NCBI GenBank assembly: GCA_039584685.1
Contig: JBDGXI010000003.1
Location: forward strand, 1 to 64,000
Source of the DNA: Benthicola sp039584685
GTDB lineage: Bacteria > Gemmatimonadota > Gemmatimonadetes > Palauibacterales > Palauibacteraceae
Reading direction: 5' to 3'
DNA length: 64,000 nt
In this document: positions 16,991 through 26,197 of the stretch, piece after piece
How positions within the stretch are numbered: the first letter of the stretch is position 1
How the letters are laid out: each line of letters begins with the position of its first letter
The notes under the pieces: model-generated
Databases searched by the model: none
Told to the model about the DNA's origin: nothing
The model's input: the letters and a program-made list of their open reading frames with translations, nothing else
Made by a program: the position numbers and the translations under genes

Positions 16991-18390
16991 GAGGCCCCTC
17001 CGTCTGCTGGCAGGGCCCGGAACGCGGCCTCGAACGCGCACCCGCGCTCGCGATAGTTCCGGAACATGTCGTAGCTGCTGCAAGCCGGAGACAGGAGCAC
17101 GACATCGCCAGGCCGGGCCAGCTCGGCTGCGGCCCGGACTACGGCGTCGATTCCGCCGTGAACCTCCACGGTGTCCGCGACGCCTGCGAGATCGGATACG
17201 ATGCGGGGAGCAGCTTCACCGTAGGCTACCGCAGCCCGCGCCCGCGCGCTCAGGTCTGCTGCCAGGCTCGAGTAAGGCTCTCCCTTGTGTTTGCCCCCGA
17301 GGATCAACACCACCGGGCGGTCGAAGGAGCGCAGCGCCACGGCCGTGGCGGAGACGTTCGTGGCCTTCGAGTCGTTCACCCACAACACCTCATCCCGCTC
17401 GCCGATGGGCTGCAGCCGATGCGGGAGCGCCTCGAAGGTGGACAGGCCGGCGGCGATCGCCTCGGGCTCGACACCGGCCAGGGCACAGGCGAGGCCCGCC
17501 GCCAGGGCGTTGGCCACGTTGTGTGGTCCCAGCAGCCGCAGATCCGCAGCCGGCATCCACTCGACCTCGGTATCGAGTCGGCAGCGGAGAATTCCGTCGG
17601 ATCCTGCCCACGCTCCCCGGTCAACCGGTCCGCGCATCGAAAAGACGTCGTGCTCGCCTTCGACGCCGGCCGCAAGCTCTAGGGAGTCGGGATCGTCTGC
17701 GTTCAAGACCCACCGTGAATCGGCGGAGGCCCCGTCGAACAGGCGCCGCTTGTCGGCGTAGTAGCTCTCGACGTCCGGATACCGGTCCAGGTGGTCGGGC
17801 GACAGATTGAGCAGGACCCCGATGTCCGGACTCACGGTCTCGTGATCCGCCAGTTGGAAACTGGACAGCTCGAGTGCCACCCACTCGGGCTGCCGGTCCT
17901 GCAGGACGATCTCGGACAGCGCGAGCCCGATGTTGCCGGCGGCGCTGGCCTGCAAACCGCCAGCCTCGAGCACGTGAGCGACGAGTCCGGTCGTCGTGGT
18001 CTTGCCGTTGGTGCCGGTGATCGCGATCACCCGGCTCTCGAGGTAGCGCCAGGCCAACTCGACCTCCGCGATCGTCCGGATGCCGGCGTCGTCTATCCGA
18101 CGCCTGATATCGGATTCCGGTCCGATCCCGGGACTCACGATCACCAGGTCCGCGGACAGCACGCGCTGCACATCGTGCTGCCCCGTTTCCGCGTCGATCC
18201 CCACGGCTGCCAGCCGCGCAGCAGCTGCGGACGGACCCGGGTCCGTCGATACGTCACTGGAGTACACGAGCCCGCCCTCGGCGGCCGCGAGGCGGGAGGC
18301 CGCCTCACCGGAAACGCCGAGCCCTAGCACCGCCACGGCGGAGCCAGCGGGGAAAGCCGGCAACCGGGTCCGAGCACGCGTCGCCCTCAT
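16987..18390 (-). CDS. murD: UDP-N-acetylmuramoylalanine--D-glutamate ligase MurD
   Basis: 467 residues, the cytoplasmic ligase adding D-Glu. The N-terminal Rossmann loop is VAVLGLGVSGEAASRL. The ATP loop is ITGTNGKTTTTGLV, and the substrate region VNDSKATNVSATAVAL is typical of MurD. The ATG at 18390 overlaps the mraY stop as ATGA. The C-terminal domain with LLSPACSSYDMFRNYRERG is intact. Confidence 0.96.
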   Translation of the reverse strand: MRATRARTRLPAFPAGSAVAVLGLGVSGEAASRLAAAEGGLVYSSDVSTDPGPSAAAARLAAVGIDAETGQHDVQRVLSADLVIVSPGIGPESDIRRRIDDAGIRTIAEVELAWRYLESRVIAITGTNGKTTTTGLVAHVLEAGGLQASAAGNIGLALSEIVLQDRQPEWVALELSSFQLADHETVSPDIGVLLNLSPDHLDRYPDVESYYADKRRLFDGASADSRWVLNADDPDSLELAAGVEGEHDVFSMRGPVDRGAWAGSDGILRCRLDTEVEWMPAADLRLLGPHNVANALAAGLACALAGVEPEAIAAGLSTFEALPHRLQPIGERDEVLWVNDSKATNVSATAVALRSFDRPVVLILGGKHKGEPYSSLAADLSARARAAVAYGEAAPRIVSDLAGVADTVEVHGGIDAVVRAAAELARPGDVVLLSPACSSYDMFRNYRERGCAFEAAFRALPADGGAS

Positions 18391-19493
18391 CGCACCTTCA
18401 TCGTGGCGATGCCGGTCAGAGCGAATATGATCGCGAGAATGTAGAACCGGATCACCACCCGCGTCTCCGGCCACCCGAGCTGCTCGAAGTGGTGATGAAG
18501 AGGCGCCATGCGGAATACGCGTCGCCCAGTACCGGTTCGAATGCGCGTGTACCTGAACACGGAGGTCTGGAGGATCACTGACAGGACCTCGAGCACGAAC
18601 ATGCCGCCAACGATGAAGAGCAGCAGTTCGGACTTGAGAAGGACGGCCACCGTCCCGATCGCTCCGCCCAGGGCCAGCGACCCGGTATCACCCATGAACA
18701 CTAGGGCTGGAGGCGCGTTGAACCACAGAAAGCCGATCGCCGATCCGGCCACGGCCACCGCAAACACCGTCAGCTCGCCGGCCCCCGGCAGGTAAGGCAG
18801 GCCCAGGTAGAACGACGTATCGACCCGACCCATCACGTAGGCGAACACGGCGAACGCGAGGGCGGCTATGGCACTGAGGCCAGCCGCCAGGCCGTCCAGA
18901 CCGTCCGTCAGGTTCACCGCGTTGGCGCTTCCCGCGACCACCAGGGCGACGAAGAGCGGAAACACCACCGGGAGCAGAGCCAGGTGCACGTTCTTGAAGA
19001 ACGGCACCAGCCGGTGCGTGACATCGTGCGTGGACAGAGGCGCGAAGAGGAGCAGGGTGCCGAGAGCGAGGCCTGCGACCATCTGCCACAGGAATTTCTG
19101 ACGCGCGATGAGACCGCGGGACTCGTGGCGCACCACCTTTAGGTAGTCGTCCCAGAAGCCGATCCCGCCCATCAACAGGGTCATCAGCAGCGCGATGTTG
19201 ACGTAGGGATCGGAGACCCTGGCCCACAGCAGCGTCGAGACGACGATGGCGATCAGCATGATCACGCCCCCCATCGTCGGCGTCCCCGCCTTCTTGCGAT
19301 GCGACTTGGGTCCTTCCACCCGGATGACCTGACCCACCCTGCCCCGCTCCAGTCGGCGAATGACCGGCGGGCCCACCAGGAAGGAGACGAGCAGGGCGGT
19401 GACCATGGCTCCGGCCGCCCTGAAGGAGATGTACTGAAACACGTTGAAGATGATGTGCCGGTCGGCGAGCGGGAACAGGAGCTCGTACAGCAT
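18387..19493 (-). CDS. mraY: Phospho-N-acetylmuramoyl-pentapeptide transferase MraY
   Basis: 368 residues, ten predicted transmembrane helices. It transfers phospho-MurNAc-pentapeptide to undecaprenyl phosphate to make lipid I. Conserved elements include KKAGTPTMGGV near residues 68-78, the NLTDGLDGLAAG loop and FMGDTGSLALGG. The HHHFE motif near the C-terminus (APLHHHFEQLGW) is also present. The start overlaps the murF stop by one base (TGATG). The stop overlaps murD. Confidence 0.97.
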   Translation of the reverse strand: MLYELLFPLADRHIIFNVFQYISFRAAGAMVTALLVSFLVGPPVIRRLERGRVGQVIRVEGPKSHRKKAGTPTMGGVIMLIAIVVSTLLWARVSDPYVNIALLMTLLMGGIGFWDDYLKVVRHESRGLIARQKFLWQMVAGLALGTLLLFAPLSTHDVTHRLVPFFKNVHLALLPVVFPLFVALVVAGSANAVNLTDGLDGLAAGLSAIAALAFAVFAYVMGRVDTSFYLGLPYLPGAGELTVFAVAVAGSAIGFLWFNAPPALVFMGDTGSLALGGAIGTVAVLLKSELLLFIVGGMFVLEVLSVILQTSVFRYTRIRTGTGRRVFRMAPLHHHFEQLGWPETRVVIRFYILAIIFALTGIATMKVR

Positions 19494-20854
19494 CAGCCCT
19501 CTCCTCCGGTGAGCGAGTCGATCACCCGCTCGAGCTTCATCGCCCGGGAAGCCTTCACCAGCAGGACCTCGTCACCGTTCAGTCGGTCTGCCAACACTGC
19601 GGCTGCCACCTCCACGGACGGGGGGCACAGCACGGTCACCCCATCGGGGAGAGACAGGTCCTGGAAGGCGGGCTGGAAGGCACCGAGGGCCACCACCAGA
19701 GAGAATCCCGATCGCAGCAGGTCGGCTGCCACCTGTGCGTGCGCCGGAGCCTCGGCCGATCCGAGCTCCAGCATGCTGCCGGTCACCGCAGCTAGTCGCC
19801 GGCCGGGAAACGCCTCGGAGCAGTAGCGGATCGCTGCTGCGAAAGACTCGGGGTTCGCGTTGTAGCAGTCCGCGACGATCGTGAGCGACCCGATCTCGAC
19901 CAGCGCCCCCCGGAAGCCGATCGGGCGGTAACCGGCCAGTCCCTCGGCGACCCCTTGCGGACTCACGCCGAGTCCCTGTGCGGTCGCAGCGGCGATCAGA
20001 GCATCCCGGAGATGATGCTCTCCGCCCACCGAGACCGAGTAGTCCGTTCCCGCGTGCGTGAAGCGGGCCCACGTCGAGCCGACGTCCCACTCGGAGGGAC
20101 GGAACTCGCAGTCGGGACCGAGCCCCGCGACGATCACATCGGACCGGACTTCCCTGGCCGCTCGCGGAAGGTCCTCGGGGAGTTCTCCGACCACGGCGCA
20201 GCCTGCGGTGGAGGCTCCGCGCAACAGGTCGAGCTTCTCCTCCAGTACCCCCGACAAGTCTCCGAGACCCTCGAGGTGCGCCGCGCCCACGGTCGTGATC
20301 ACCGCATCATCGGGCTCGGCGATCGACGTGAGGCGCCGGATCTCACCGGGCTCGCTCGTGCCCAGTTCGAGCACCCACACCTGCGAGCCTTCTTCCGCGC
20401 CGAGGATGGAAAGAGGAAGCCCTACCTGATTGTTCAGGTTGCCCTCGGTGGCGTGCACGTGCCTCTCCGACTCGAGGGCCCGCGCCAGCATTTCCTTCAC
20501 CGTGGTCTTCCCGGATGACCCGGTCACGCCGACGACCCTCACACCGCACCGCCGACGGTAGTAGCGAGCCAGGTCTCCGAGCGCGGCCGTCGTGTCTGCC
20601 ACGGTGAATACGGGGAAACCGACCGCCGGTCCAGCCGCTGACACGGGGACTACCGCTCCAGCCGCACCCATGCGCTCGGCCTGTTCGACGAAATCGGTTC
20701 CATCGAAGCGCTCGCCCTGGAGCGCGACGAACAGCGCGCCGGGATGCAGATCACGCGTATCGGTCGATACCGACGAGAACTCGCGGGCCGGCCCGTCCTC
20801 GGGGAGGTCGAGAGCCCGACTGATCTCGGCTGCCGTGAACCGGGCGGCCATCAC
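19493..20854 (-). CDS. murF: UDP-MurNAc-tripeptide--D-Ala-D-Ala ligase MurF
   Basis: 453 residues, the last Mur ligase, adding D-Ala-D-Ala. The N-terminal domain has STDTRDLHPGALFVALQGERFDG in outline. The ATP loop is GVTGSSGKTTVKEML, and the C-terminal domain contains IVADCYNANPESF, a MurF hallmark. The first codon may be the GTG at 20854 (GTGA overlap with murE) or the ATG one codon later. The D-Ala-D-Ala supplier Ddl is not in the window. Confidence 0.96.
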   Translation of the reverse strand: MMAARFTAAEISRALDLPEDGPAREFSSVSTDTRDLHPGALFVALQGERFDGTDFVEQAERMGAAGAVVPVSAAGPAVGFPVFTVADTTAALGDLARYYRRRCGVRVVGVTGSSGKTTVKEMLARALESERHVHATEGNLNNQVGLPLSILGAEEGSQVWVLELGTSEPGEIRRLTSIAEPDDAVITTVGAAHLEGLGDLSGVLEEKLDLLRGASTAGCAVVGELPEDLPRAAREVRSDVIVAGLGPDCEFRPSEWDVGSTWARFTHAGTDYSVSVGGEHHLRDALIAAATAQGLGVSPQGVAEGLAGYRPIGFRGALVEIGSLTIVADCYNANPESFAAAIRYCSEAFPGRRLAAVTGSMLELGSAEAPAHAQVAADLLRSGFSLVVALGAFQPAFQDLSLPDGVTVLCPPSVEVAAAVLADRLNGDEVLLVKASRAMKLERVIDSLTGGEG

Positions 20855-22380
20855 CGCGAGACTCCGGTCACGCGGGCTCTCACGATGGCCGCCTCGTCGA
20901 ACGGTATCCGCTCACCGGCGATGTCCTGGTACGTCTCGTGTCCTTTCCCGGCCAGCACCACGACGTCGCCGGCACCGGCATCCCGCAAAGCAGCGTCGAT
21001 CGCCTCTTCCCGGTCGAGTACCACCCGGTAGGAGCCGGGGGGCATGTCGCGTGTGATGTCGGCGCAGATATCGGCCGGATCTTCGGACCTTGGATTGTCC
21101 GTCGTAATGAAGGCCAGGTCGGCGTAGCGCGCGGCTATCTGTCCCATCAGTGGGCGTTTGCCCCGATCCCTGTCCCCTCCGCACCCGAACACGATGTACA
21201 GGCCCCCGTCAGTCAATCCGGCCAGGGTCTCCAGCACCCTCGTGTACGCGTCCGGTGTGTGCATGTAGTCGCGGAGAACGAGTGCAGGTCGATCGCACAG
21301 CACTTCCATGCGGCCGGGAACCTGAGGCGCGGTAGCCAGTCGGTCGGCGGCCACACCCGGCTCGACGCCCAGGGCGAGCGCCGCGGTCACTGCGGCCAGC
21401 GCGTTGTGAACGTTGAACTCGCCCAGCAGCGGCAACCGCACCGGCCACTTGCCCTCGCGAGTCACCAGGTCCCAGTCGCTCCCGGCCGCCGTATGGTGCA
21501 CGGCCGTGGCACGGACCTCGGCCGAGCTTCCAAGTCCATATCGAACGACTCGTCGCCCGGCAAAGTCCGCCCCGGACCAGGCCTCGTCGTCGTCGTTCAC
21601 GGCACACGTACCCTCGAGACGAACCTGGTCAGCGAGACGGAGCTTGGCCGTCCGGTACGCAGCCAGATCCGGATGATAGTCCAGGTGCTCCCGCGTGAGG
21701 TTCGTATATACGCCCACGTCGAACTCCAGGCCGGCGACCCGCCTCTGATCGAGAGCGTGCGACGATACTTCCATGGTCACGAAACGGGTGCCCTCATCCC
21801 GTAGCTCGCGGAGAGTCGCCATGAGATCGAGCGGGTCCGGCGTGGTAAGGCGGCCCGGATGCCGCTCGCCGGCCGTATCGAACCACCCGAGGGTTCCCAG
21901 GGCAGCCGAAGGTGCTTCCGCGGCCAGGATGTGTCGGGTGATCAGGGCGGTGGTCGTCTTGCCGTTGGTGCCGGTGATCCCCACGAGCGAGAGCCCGGTG
22001 GCCGGGTCGCCGTGCAGCATGGAAGCCGCGTGGGCCGTGGCGGCGCGCGTATCGGACACCACCAGCTGGGGCAGATCCGTATCCGCCTGGGCCACATCGA
22101 CCAGGGCCGCGACCGCTCCGGCGGTCGCGGCCCGTGCGACGAAAGCGTGTCCGTCGAACTCGGTCCCGCGCAGTGCGCAGAACAGGATACCGGGCTGCAC
22201 CTCCCGGGAGTCCGTGACAACGCCGGCGAATCCGGGCGGAGGGGTTCCCTCCCACCGCGGAGCCAGCCCGCGCTCCTGCAGTCTGCGTTCGAGGTCTCGT
22301 GTCTGTATCACACCCGGATTCGTTTCAGCATTCCTGTTGCTCGTGGCCTCGGCTACGCCGACCGCAGGTTTTCGGCGCAT
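20851..22380 (-). CDS. murE: UDP-MurNAc-L-Ala-D-Glu--meso-diaminopimelate ligase MurE
   Basis: 509 residues. The ATP loop is GITGTNGKTTTALI, the carbamylated-Lys region is around VTMEVSSHALDQRRV, and the C-terminal domain carries the DNPR motif (TTDNPRSEDP). That Arg selects meso-diaminopimelate over lysine, so the peptidoglycan is predicted to be the mDAP type. A variant DYMHTPDAY replaces the usual DYAHTPD. The ATG follows the ftsI stop by one base. The first 25 residues are poorly conserved and the true start could be slightly later. Confidence 0.96.
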   Translation of the reverse strand: MRRKPAVGVAEATSNRNAETNPGVIQTRDLERRLQERGLAPRWEGTPPPGFAGVVTDSREVQPGILFCALRGTEFDGHAFVARAATAGAVAALVDVAQADTDLPQLVVSDTRAATAHAASMLHGDPATGLSLVGITGTNGKTTTALITRHILAAEAPSAALGTLGWFDTAGERHPGRLTTPDPLDLMATLRELRDEGTRFVTMEVSSHALDQRRVAGLEFDVGVYTNLTREHLDYHPDLAAYRTAKLRLADQVRLEGTCAVNDDDEAWSGADFAGRRVVRYGLGSSAEVRATAVHHTAAGSDWDLVTREGKWPVRLPLLGEFNVHNALAAVTAALALGVEPGVAADRLATAPQVPGRMEVLCDRPALVLRDYMHTPDAYTRVLETLAGLTDGGLYIVFGCGGDRDRGKRPLMGQIAARYADLAFITTDNPRSEDPADICADITRDMPPGSYRVVLDREEAIDAALRDAGAGDVVVLAGKGHETYQDIAGERIPFDEAAIVRARVTGVSR

Positions 22381-22381
22381 G

Positions 22382-24364
22382 TCAACGCAGAAGGATGGTC
22401 GCGCCGCGCACTACTCGCGTTGCCGCCGCCGGCTCCTGCCGCGTCACCCGGCCGGAAGCCAGGAGCTCGACCCGCAGCCCCAACTCGTGAAGTCGGGCGA
22501 CGGCGATTCGCGTCTCGAGTCCCTTCAGGTCTGGAAGCCTCAGCTTCCGCTCCATGTCGCTCGCTCCGGCCGCTTGCTCGACGGCCGCCAGCCGATAGGG
22601 AGACTCCACATTCTGCTGCGCATCCCAATCGAGTCGGGCCCTGTTGCGAGCGGCCGCCCCCGTTTCGATCAGACCGAGCCCCCGCGTCGCGAGGATCGCC
22701 TGCACGACGGTACGCGTTACTGGAGCCGCCGTAAGACCCCCGTACACGGAACCCTGCGGATCCTCCAGCTTCGCCATGATCACGAGCCGGGGATCTTCCA
22801 CCGGGGTGTAGCCGACGAAGGAATCTTCCACCGGGGTGTAGCCGACGAAGGACGCGGCGTAGCGTAGATTTGCATAGCCACCGTCCGACGCGATGCGGGC
22901 CGTCCCGGTCTTGCCCGCGATCTTGAGGGTCGCCAGGGAAGCCCCGGTGCCGGTCCCACCGTCCCCTACCGCGGCCTCCAACACGCCGGAGATCCGGCGC
23001 GCGGTGCTGCGGTCGATGACCCGACGAATCGGCTCAGGCTCGAGCCGCCAGCCCGACGACTCCCCCTCGGTCCTGACTTCCCGCACCAGGGCCGGCTTCA
23101 GCAGGGTACCACCGTTGGCGAGCGCCCCGTACGCCATCACCAGTTGCAGGGAGGTCGTCAGCATCTCGTAGCCGATGGCGAGAGAGGCCTGGCTGAGGGC
23201 GGACCATCGATCCGGCCGACGGAGAAGGCCCGGAGACTCACCCGGAATCTCGATGCCGGTCGGCGTGCCGAAGCCGAAGTCGCGCAGATAGCGGTACTGT
23301 ATGCCCGGTTGCAGACGATCCGAGAGCTTCGCCGCGCCGATATTGCTGGAGACCTGGATCACCTCGGCGACGCTGATCGTATCGTGCGGGTGCACGTCGG
23401 TGATCACCCTGTGCGCCGTCCGGTATTCGCCATGCTCCGCGTACACCCGGTCCTCGAGCCGGACGACACCCTCCCCGAGCAGGGTGGCGAGCAGAAACGG
23501 TTTGACCGTGGAGCCCGGCTCGTACGGCGACGTGAATGCAGGCACCGTTCCGGCGGCGCCCTCGCGGCGGGATGCGACCGCGAGGAGCTCTCCGGTCCTC
23601 GGATCGGCCATCAACACGTCCCCGCCGGACGACCCGGTCTGCTCCAACGCCACCTCCAGCGCCGCCTCGGCAATGGCCTGCAGGTTCGCATCGATAGTGA
23701 GATAGACGTCCCGACCGGACCTGGCGGGCGTCTGTGGACTCGCGGGAATCGGGTACAGCTCGCCGCGGCCGTCGCGTCGCCCGACCAGCTCGCCGGGAGT
23801 GCCCCTGAGCAGTGTATCCAGGACGAGCTCGAGCCCCGATTGGCCTTGACCTTCAGTCGTCACCGTGCCCAGGAGGACTCGCGCCACCTCTCCTTCGGGA
23901 TACACGCGCGTGAGGACCGGCTCGAATTCGACACCCGGGCCGACGGCCCGGGAAAGAGCCTCTCTCTGCCCCATCGAGACCTGCCCGATCGAGATCCAGC
24001 CGGTGGACCGGCTCGTCAATCGGCGCGCTTGCGAGCGTGACAGATCGAGAATCGCGGTAATGGCCTGGGCGTCGCGGCGGACATCAGCGGACTGTGCGGG
24101 AGCGAAGAACGCGCTGTATTCCTGTCGCGACAGGGCAAGGGCCTTACCGTTTCGATCGTAGATCGCCCCCCGCACCGCAGGCAGCTCCACGGTCTCGGTC
24201 GTCTGGGTCCACGCCTGGGCCTGCCAGCGACCGCCCTGAACGATCTGGAGCTGAGCGGCGCGGCTTACGAACGCCGTGGCGAGAACGGCGAGCACGGCGG
24301 CGAACAACTGGGTCCGCCGCCCGTGGGTCTTCTTCGAGACCCTACGACGCTTGTTCGTTGCCAT
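22382..24364 (-). CDS. ftsI: Septal penicillin-binding protein FtsI (PBP3) with one PASTA domain
   Basis: 660 residues, a class B transpeptidase for septal cross-linking, paired with FtsW. A basic start is followed by a transmembrane helix (about 19-36). The pedestal domain has RGAIYDRNGKALA. The transpeptidase has STVK (catalytic Ser285), SSN (339-341) and KTGT (485-488). The last 55 residues form one PASTA-like domain (PDLKGLETRIAVARLHELGL). Odd feature: residues 505-514 (SFVGYTPVED) are repeated exactly at 515-524 because of a perfect 30-base tandem duplication. A single copy is expected in homologues (usually FVGF/YxPxxDPR). The frame stays open, so a full-length protein is made. It starts 20 bases after ftsL. 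Confidence 0.96.
   Translation of the reverse strand: MATNKRRRVSKKTHGRRTQLFAAVLAVLATAFVSRAAQLQIVQGGRWQAQAWTQTTETVELPAVRGAIYDRNGKALALSRQEYSAFFAPAQSADVRRDAQAITAILDLSRSQARRLTSRSTGWISIGQVSMGQREALSRAVGPGVEFEPVLTRVYPEGEVARVLLGTVTTEGQGQSGLELVLDTLLRGTPGELVGRRDGRGELYPIPASPQTPARSGRDVYLTIDANLQAIAEAALEVALEQTGSSGGDVLMADPRTGELLAVASRREGAAGTVPAFTSPYEPGSTVKPFLLATLLGEGVVRLEDRVYAEHGEYRTAHRVITDVHPHDTISVAEVIQVSSNIGAAKLSDRLQPGIQYRYLRDFGFGTPTGIEIPGESPGLLRRPDRWSALSQASLAIGYEMLTTSLQLVMAYGALANGGTLLKPALVREVRTEGESSGWRLEPEPIRRVIDRSTARRISGVLEAAVGDGGTGTGASLATLKIAGKTGTARIASDGGYANLRYAASFVGYTPVEDSFVGYTPVEDPRLVIMAKLEDPQGSVYGGLTAAPVTRTVVQAILATRGLGLIETGAAARNRARLDWDAQQNVESPYRLAAVEQAAGASDMERKLRLPDLKGLETRIAVARLHELGLRVELLASGRVTRQEPAAATRVVRGATILLR
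22793..22852 (-). repeat. Perfect 30-bp tandem duplication inside ftsI
   Basis: Two identical 30-base units, 22793-22822 and 22823-22852, follow each other without a gap. Each encodes SFVGYTPVED, so ten residues are duplicated in frame. There is not one mismatch between the copies, which points to a recent event or an assembly artefact. The region lies between the KTGT motif and the next beta strand of the transpeptidase fold. Confidence 0.97.
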
Positions 24365-24384
24365 CCGTGTCGCCTCGCGTCATT

Positions 24385-24765
24385 TCACGGTCCGACGTCA
24401 GGAAGGTGCAGGACCTCATCATCCATGGCGGGCCGCATTCCGAAGCGGGCCGCCGCTACCAGGATTCGCTCTCGCGACGACAGCGAATCGACACGAACGA
24501 GCTCCTCGGACTGGCGAATCCTCAGCATCTCCTCTTCCCTCTGGAGCTCGTTGATCGATTCGGCCAGTCTTCGCCCATCGGCCGTTCGATTCACCGATAC
24601 GACCAGGGAGCCGATCACCGCGGACACGCAGCCCGCCACCAGCAGTTGCCGGCGCCTTGTTCCGGGCCTCGGGCGACGGCGCCCGTTGGAGCGGGACCGG
24701 CTGCCCCGCTTCGCGGATCCACTGCCGTCCCCGGAGCGGGGCTTTCGCGACCGCTTGCCCGTCAT
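24385..24765 (-). CDS. ftsL: FtsL-like divisome protein
   Basis: 126 residues. A long, very basic cytoplasmic N-terminus (rich in Arg, Ser and Gly, about 44 residues) is followed by one transmembrane helix (LLVAGCVSAVIGSLVVSV). A coiled-coil-like segment (ESINELQREEEMLRIRQSEELVRV) and a short tail with ARFGMRPA come after. This layout and the position between rsmH and ftsI identify FtsL; sequence identity across FtsL proteins is low. The ATG at 24765 overlaps the rsmH stop as ATGA. Another ATG four codons upstream is possible. It should form the FtsQLB complex with FtsQ; no ftsB is seen here. Confidence 0.82.
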   Translation of the reverse strand: MTGKRSRKPRSGDGSGSAKRGSRSRSNGRRRPRPGTRRRQLLVAGCVSAVIGSLVVSVNRTADGRRLAESINELQREEEMLRIRQSEELVRVDSLSSRERILVAAARFGMRPAMDDEVLHLPDVGP

Positions 24766-25700
24766 GCCCGAGCCCATCCGCGGAGCCTCGCGCTCCGCGC
24801 CCGTGGATTCGCGGCTACTTCCGCTTCCGACGGACGCAGAGGCTTCTTCGTCAGCCGGCGCCCCAGGGCCCGACCCCGGCACTTGCAGATCGGCCACTCC
24901 GGTGGGCAGACACATTCTCGACTCCACTCCCGGAACGTCTCTTTCACGATTCGATCTTCCAGTGAGTGGTACGAGATGACGACCAGCCGCCCCTCCGTCG
25001 CGAGCAATTGCCCGATGGCTTCCAATCCCTCACGCAATGCTTCCAGCTCTTCGTTTACGGCGATCCGAACGGCCTGGAACAGGCGCGCCTTGTCCCTCTG
25101 GGCCAGGGGTCTCCGGAGCGCCGCCGAGGCAGCCGCGACGAGATCATCCGCGCTGCGCAGCGGTCGCTGCCCCCGGCGCCGGGCGATCTCCCGGGACATG
25201 GCCCGCCACTTCCTCTCCTCCCCGTAGTCCCGGAAGATCTTCCCCAGCTCTTCTTCAGACGCCGTGTTCAGCAAATCGGCCGCGGTTCTCCAACCACCGG
25301 TTGTCCCGCCCATCCGCATGTTTAACGGTGTGCCCCGGCGGAAGGAGAAACCGCGCGCCGTCGTGTCGATCTGGTGGGACGACACGCCCAGATCCAGCAG
25401 GGCTCCATCCAGACCGACGTCTATGTATTCCTCGACCAGCTCCGCAGCATCGCGGAAGTTCCCTGTCACCAAGCGTGCCCGATCTCCGAACACGGAGAGT
25501 CGCTTCCTGGCTGCGGCCACGGCTTCAGGATCCTGGTCCAGGCCGATCAGCGTCGCCGCTGGACTCGATTCCAGAATCCGTTCCGCGTGTCCCCCTCCGC
25601 CAACCGTGGCGTCGAGGAACTGCCCTCCCCGTTCTGGTTCGAGCAACCTCACCGTCTCATCCGCCATTACCGGGTGGTGCGAGAATGGCTGCCCACTCAT
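24762..25700 (-). CDS. rsmH: 16S rRNA (cytosine-1402-N4)-methyltransferase RsmH
   Basis: 312 residues, an AdoMet-dependent methyltransferase acting on C1402 of 16S rRNA. Seen: HHPVMADETVRLL at the start, the AdoMet loop DATVGGGGHAERIL, LLDLGVSSHQIDT, RGFSFRRGTPLNMRM, and the family signature VISYHSLEDRIVK. It lies 30 bases after mraZ, the usual dcw order, and is coupled to ftsL. Confidence 0.97.
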   Translation of the reverse strand: MSGQPFSHHPVMADETVRLLEPERGGQFLDATVGGGGHAERILESSPAATLIGLDQDPEAVAAARKRLSVFGDRARLVTGNFRDAAELVEEYIDVGLDGALLDLGVSSHQIDTTARGFSFRRGTPLNMRMGGTTGGWRTAADLLNTASEEELGKIFRDYGEERKWRAMSREIARRRGQRPLRSADDLVAAASAALRRPLAQRDKARLFQAVRIAVNEELEALREGLEAIGQLLATEGRLVVISYHSLEDRIVKETFREWSRECVCPPEWPICKCRGRALGRRLTKKPLRPSEAEVAANPRARSARLRGWARA

Positions 25701-25730
25701 GTGTTCACCCCGGCCATTCCCGTCCGCCGA

Positions 25731-26162
25731 TCAGGCGAAGATGCCGGCCAGTCGATCCCCGAAGTCGTCTCCCGTATCGGTCGTGACCTGAGCGAACCTC
25801 TCCGGATCCCAGATCTCGATCTTGTCTATCGCGCCCACTACCTGCGCCTCGTCGCGGATGCCGGCGCCGGTACGCAGTCGGTCAGGAATCAGAATGCGGC
25901 CTTGTTTGTCGGGTACGACCTCGATCGCGTTCGCGGTGAGGGCGAGCATGCGGTGCCGCGAGCGCGGAGCACTTCGCACGAGGGTGCGGAGGCGCTCCTG
26001 CACCTGGGTCCAGGTATCGTGCGGATACAGGGTGAGGGCATCGGGCTGAGCTTGAATCAAGACGAACGACTGGGCCTCGCTGTCCCGGCGAAAAGCCGCC
26101 GGAAGCGTGACCCTGCCCTTCTCGTCTACCTGATACAGGTAGCTCCCGAGGTAGCCGCCCAA
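25731..26162 (-). CDS. mraZ: Transcriptional regulator MraZ
   Basis: 143 residues with two tandem SpoVT/AbrB-like half-domains: DEKGRVTLPAAFR (about 14-26) and PDKQGRILIPDRLR (about 83-96). MraZ forms a ring and represses its own dcw promoter by binding GTGGG-type repeats. Three such boxes with ten-base spacing lie just upstream (26198-26222). It is the first gene of the dcw cluster. An AGGAAGGAGATA stretch lies upstream on the opposite strand, but no classical ribosome site is evident close to the ATG. Confidence 0.95.
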   Translation of the reverse strand: MGGYLGSYLYQVDEKGRVTLPAAFRRDSEAQSFVLIQAQPDALTLYPHDTWTQVQERLRTLVRSAPRSRHRMLALTANAIEVVPDKQGRILIPDRLRTGAGIRDEAQVVGAIDKIEIWDPERFAQVTTDTGDDFGDRLAGIFA

Positions 26163-26197
26163 TTCGCACCGCCACTTTCACGCAGGAAGGAGATATC

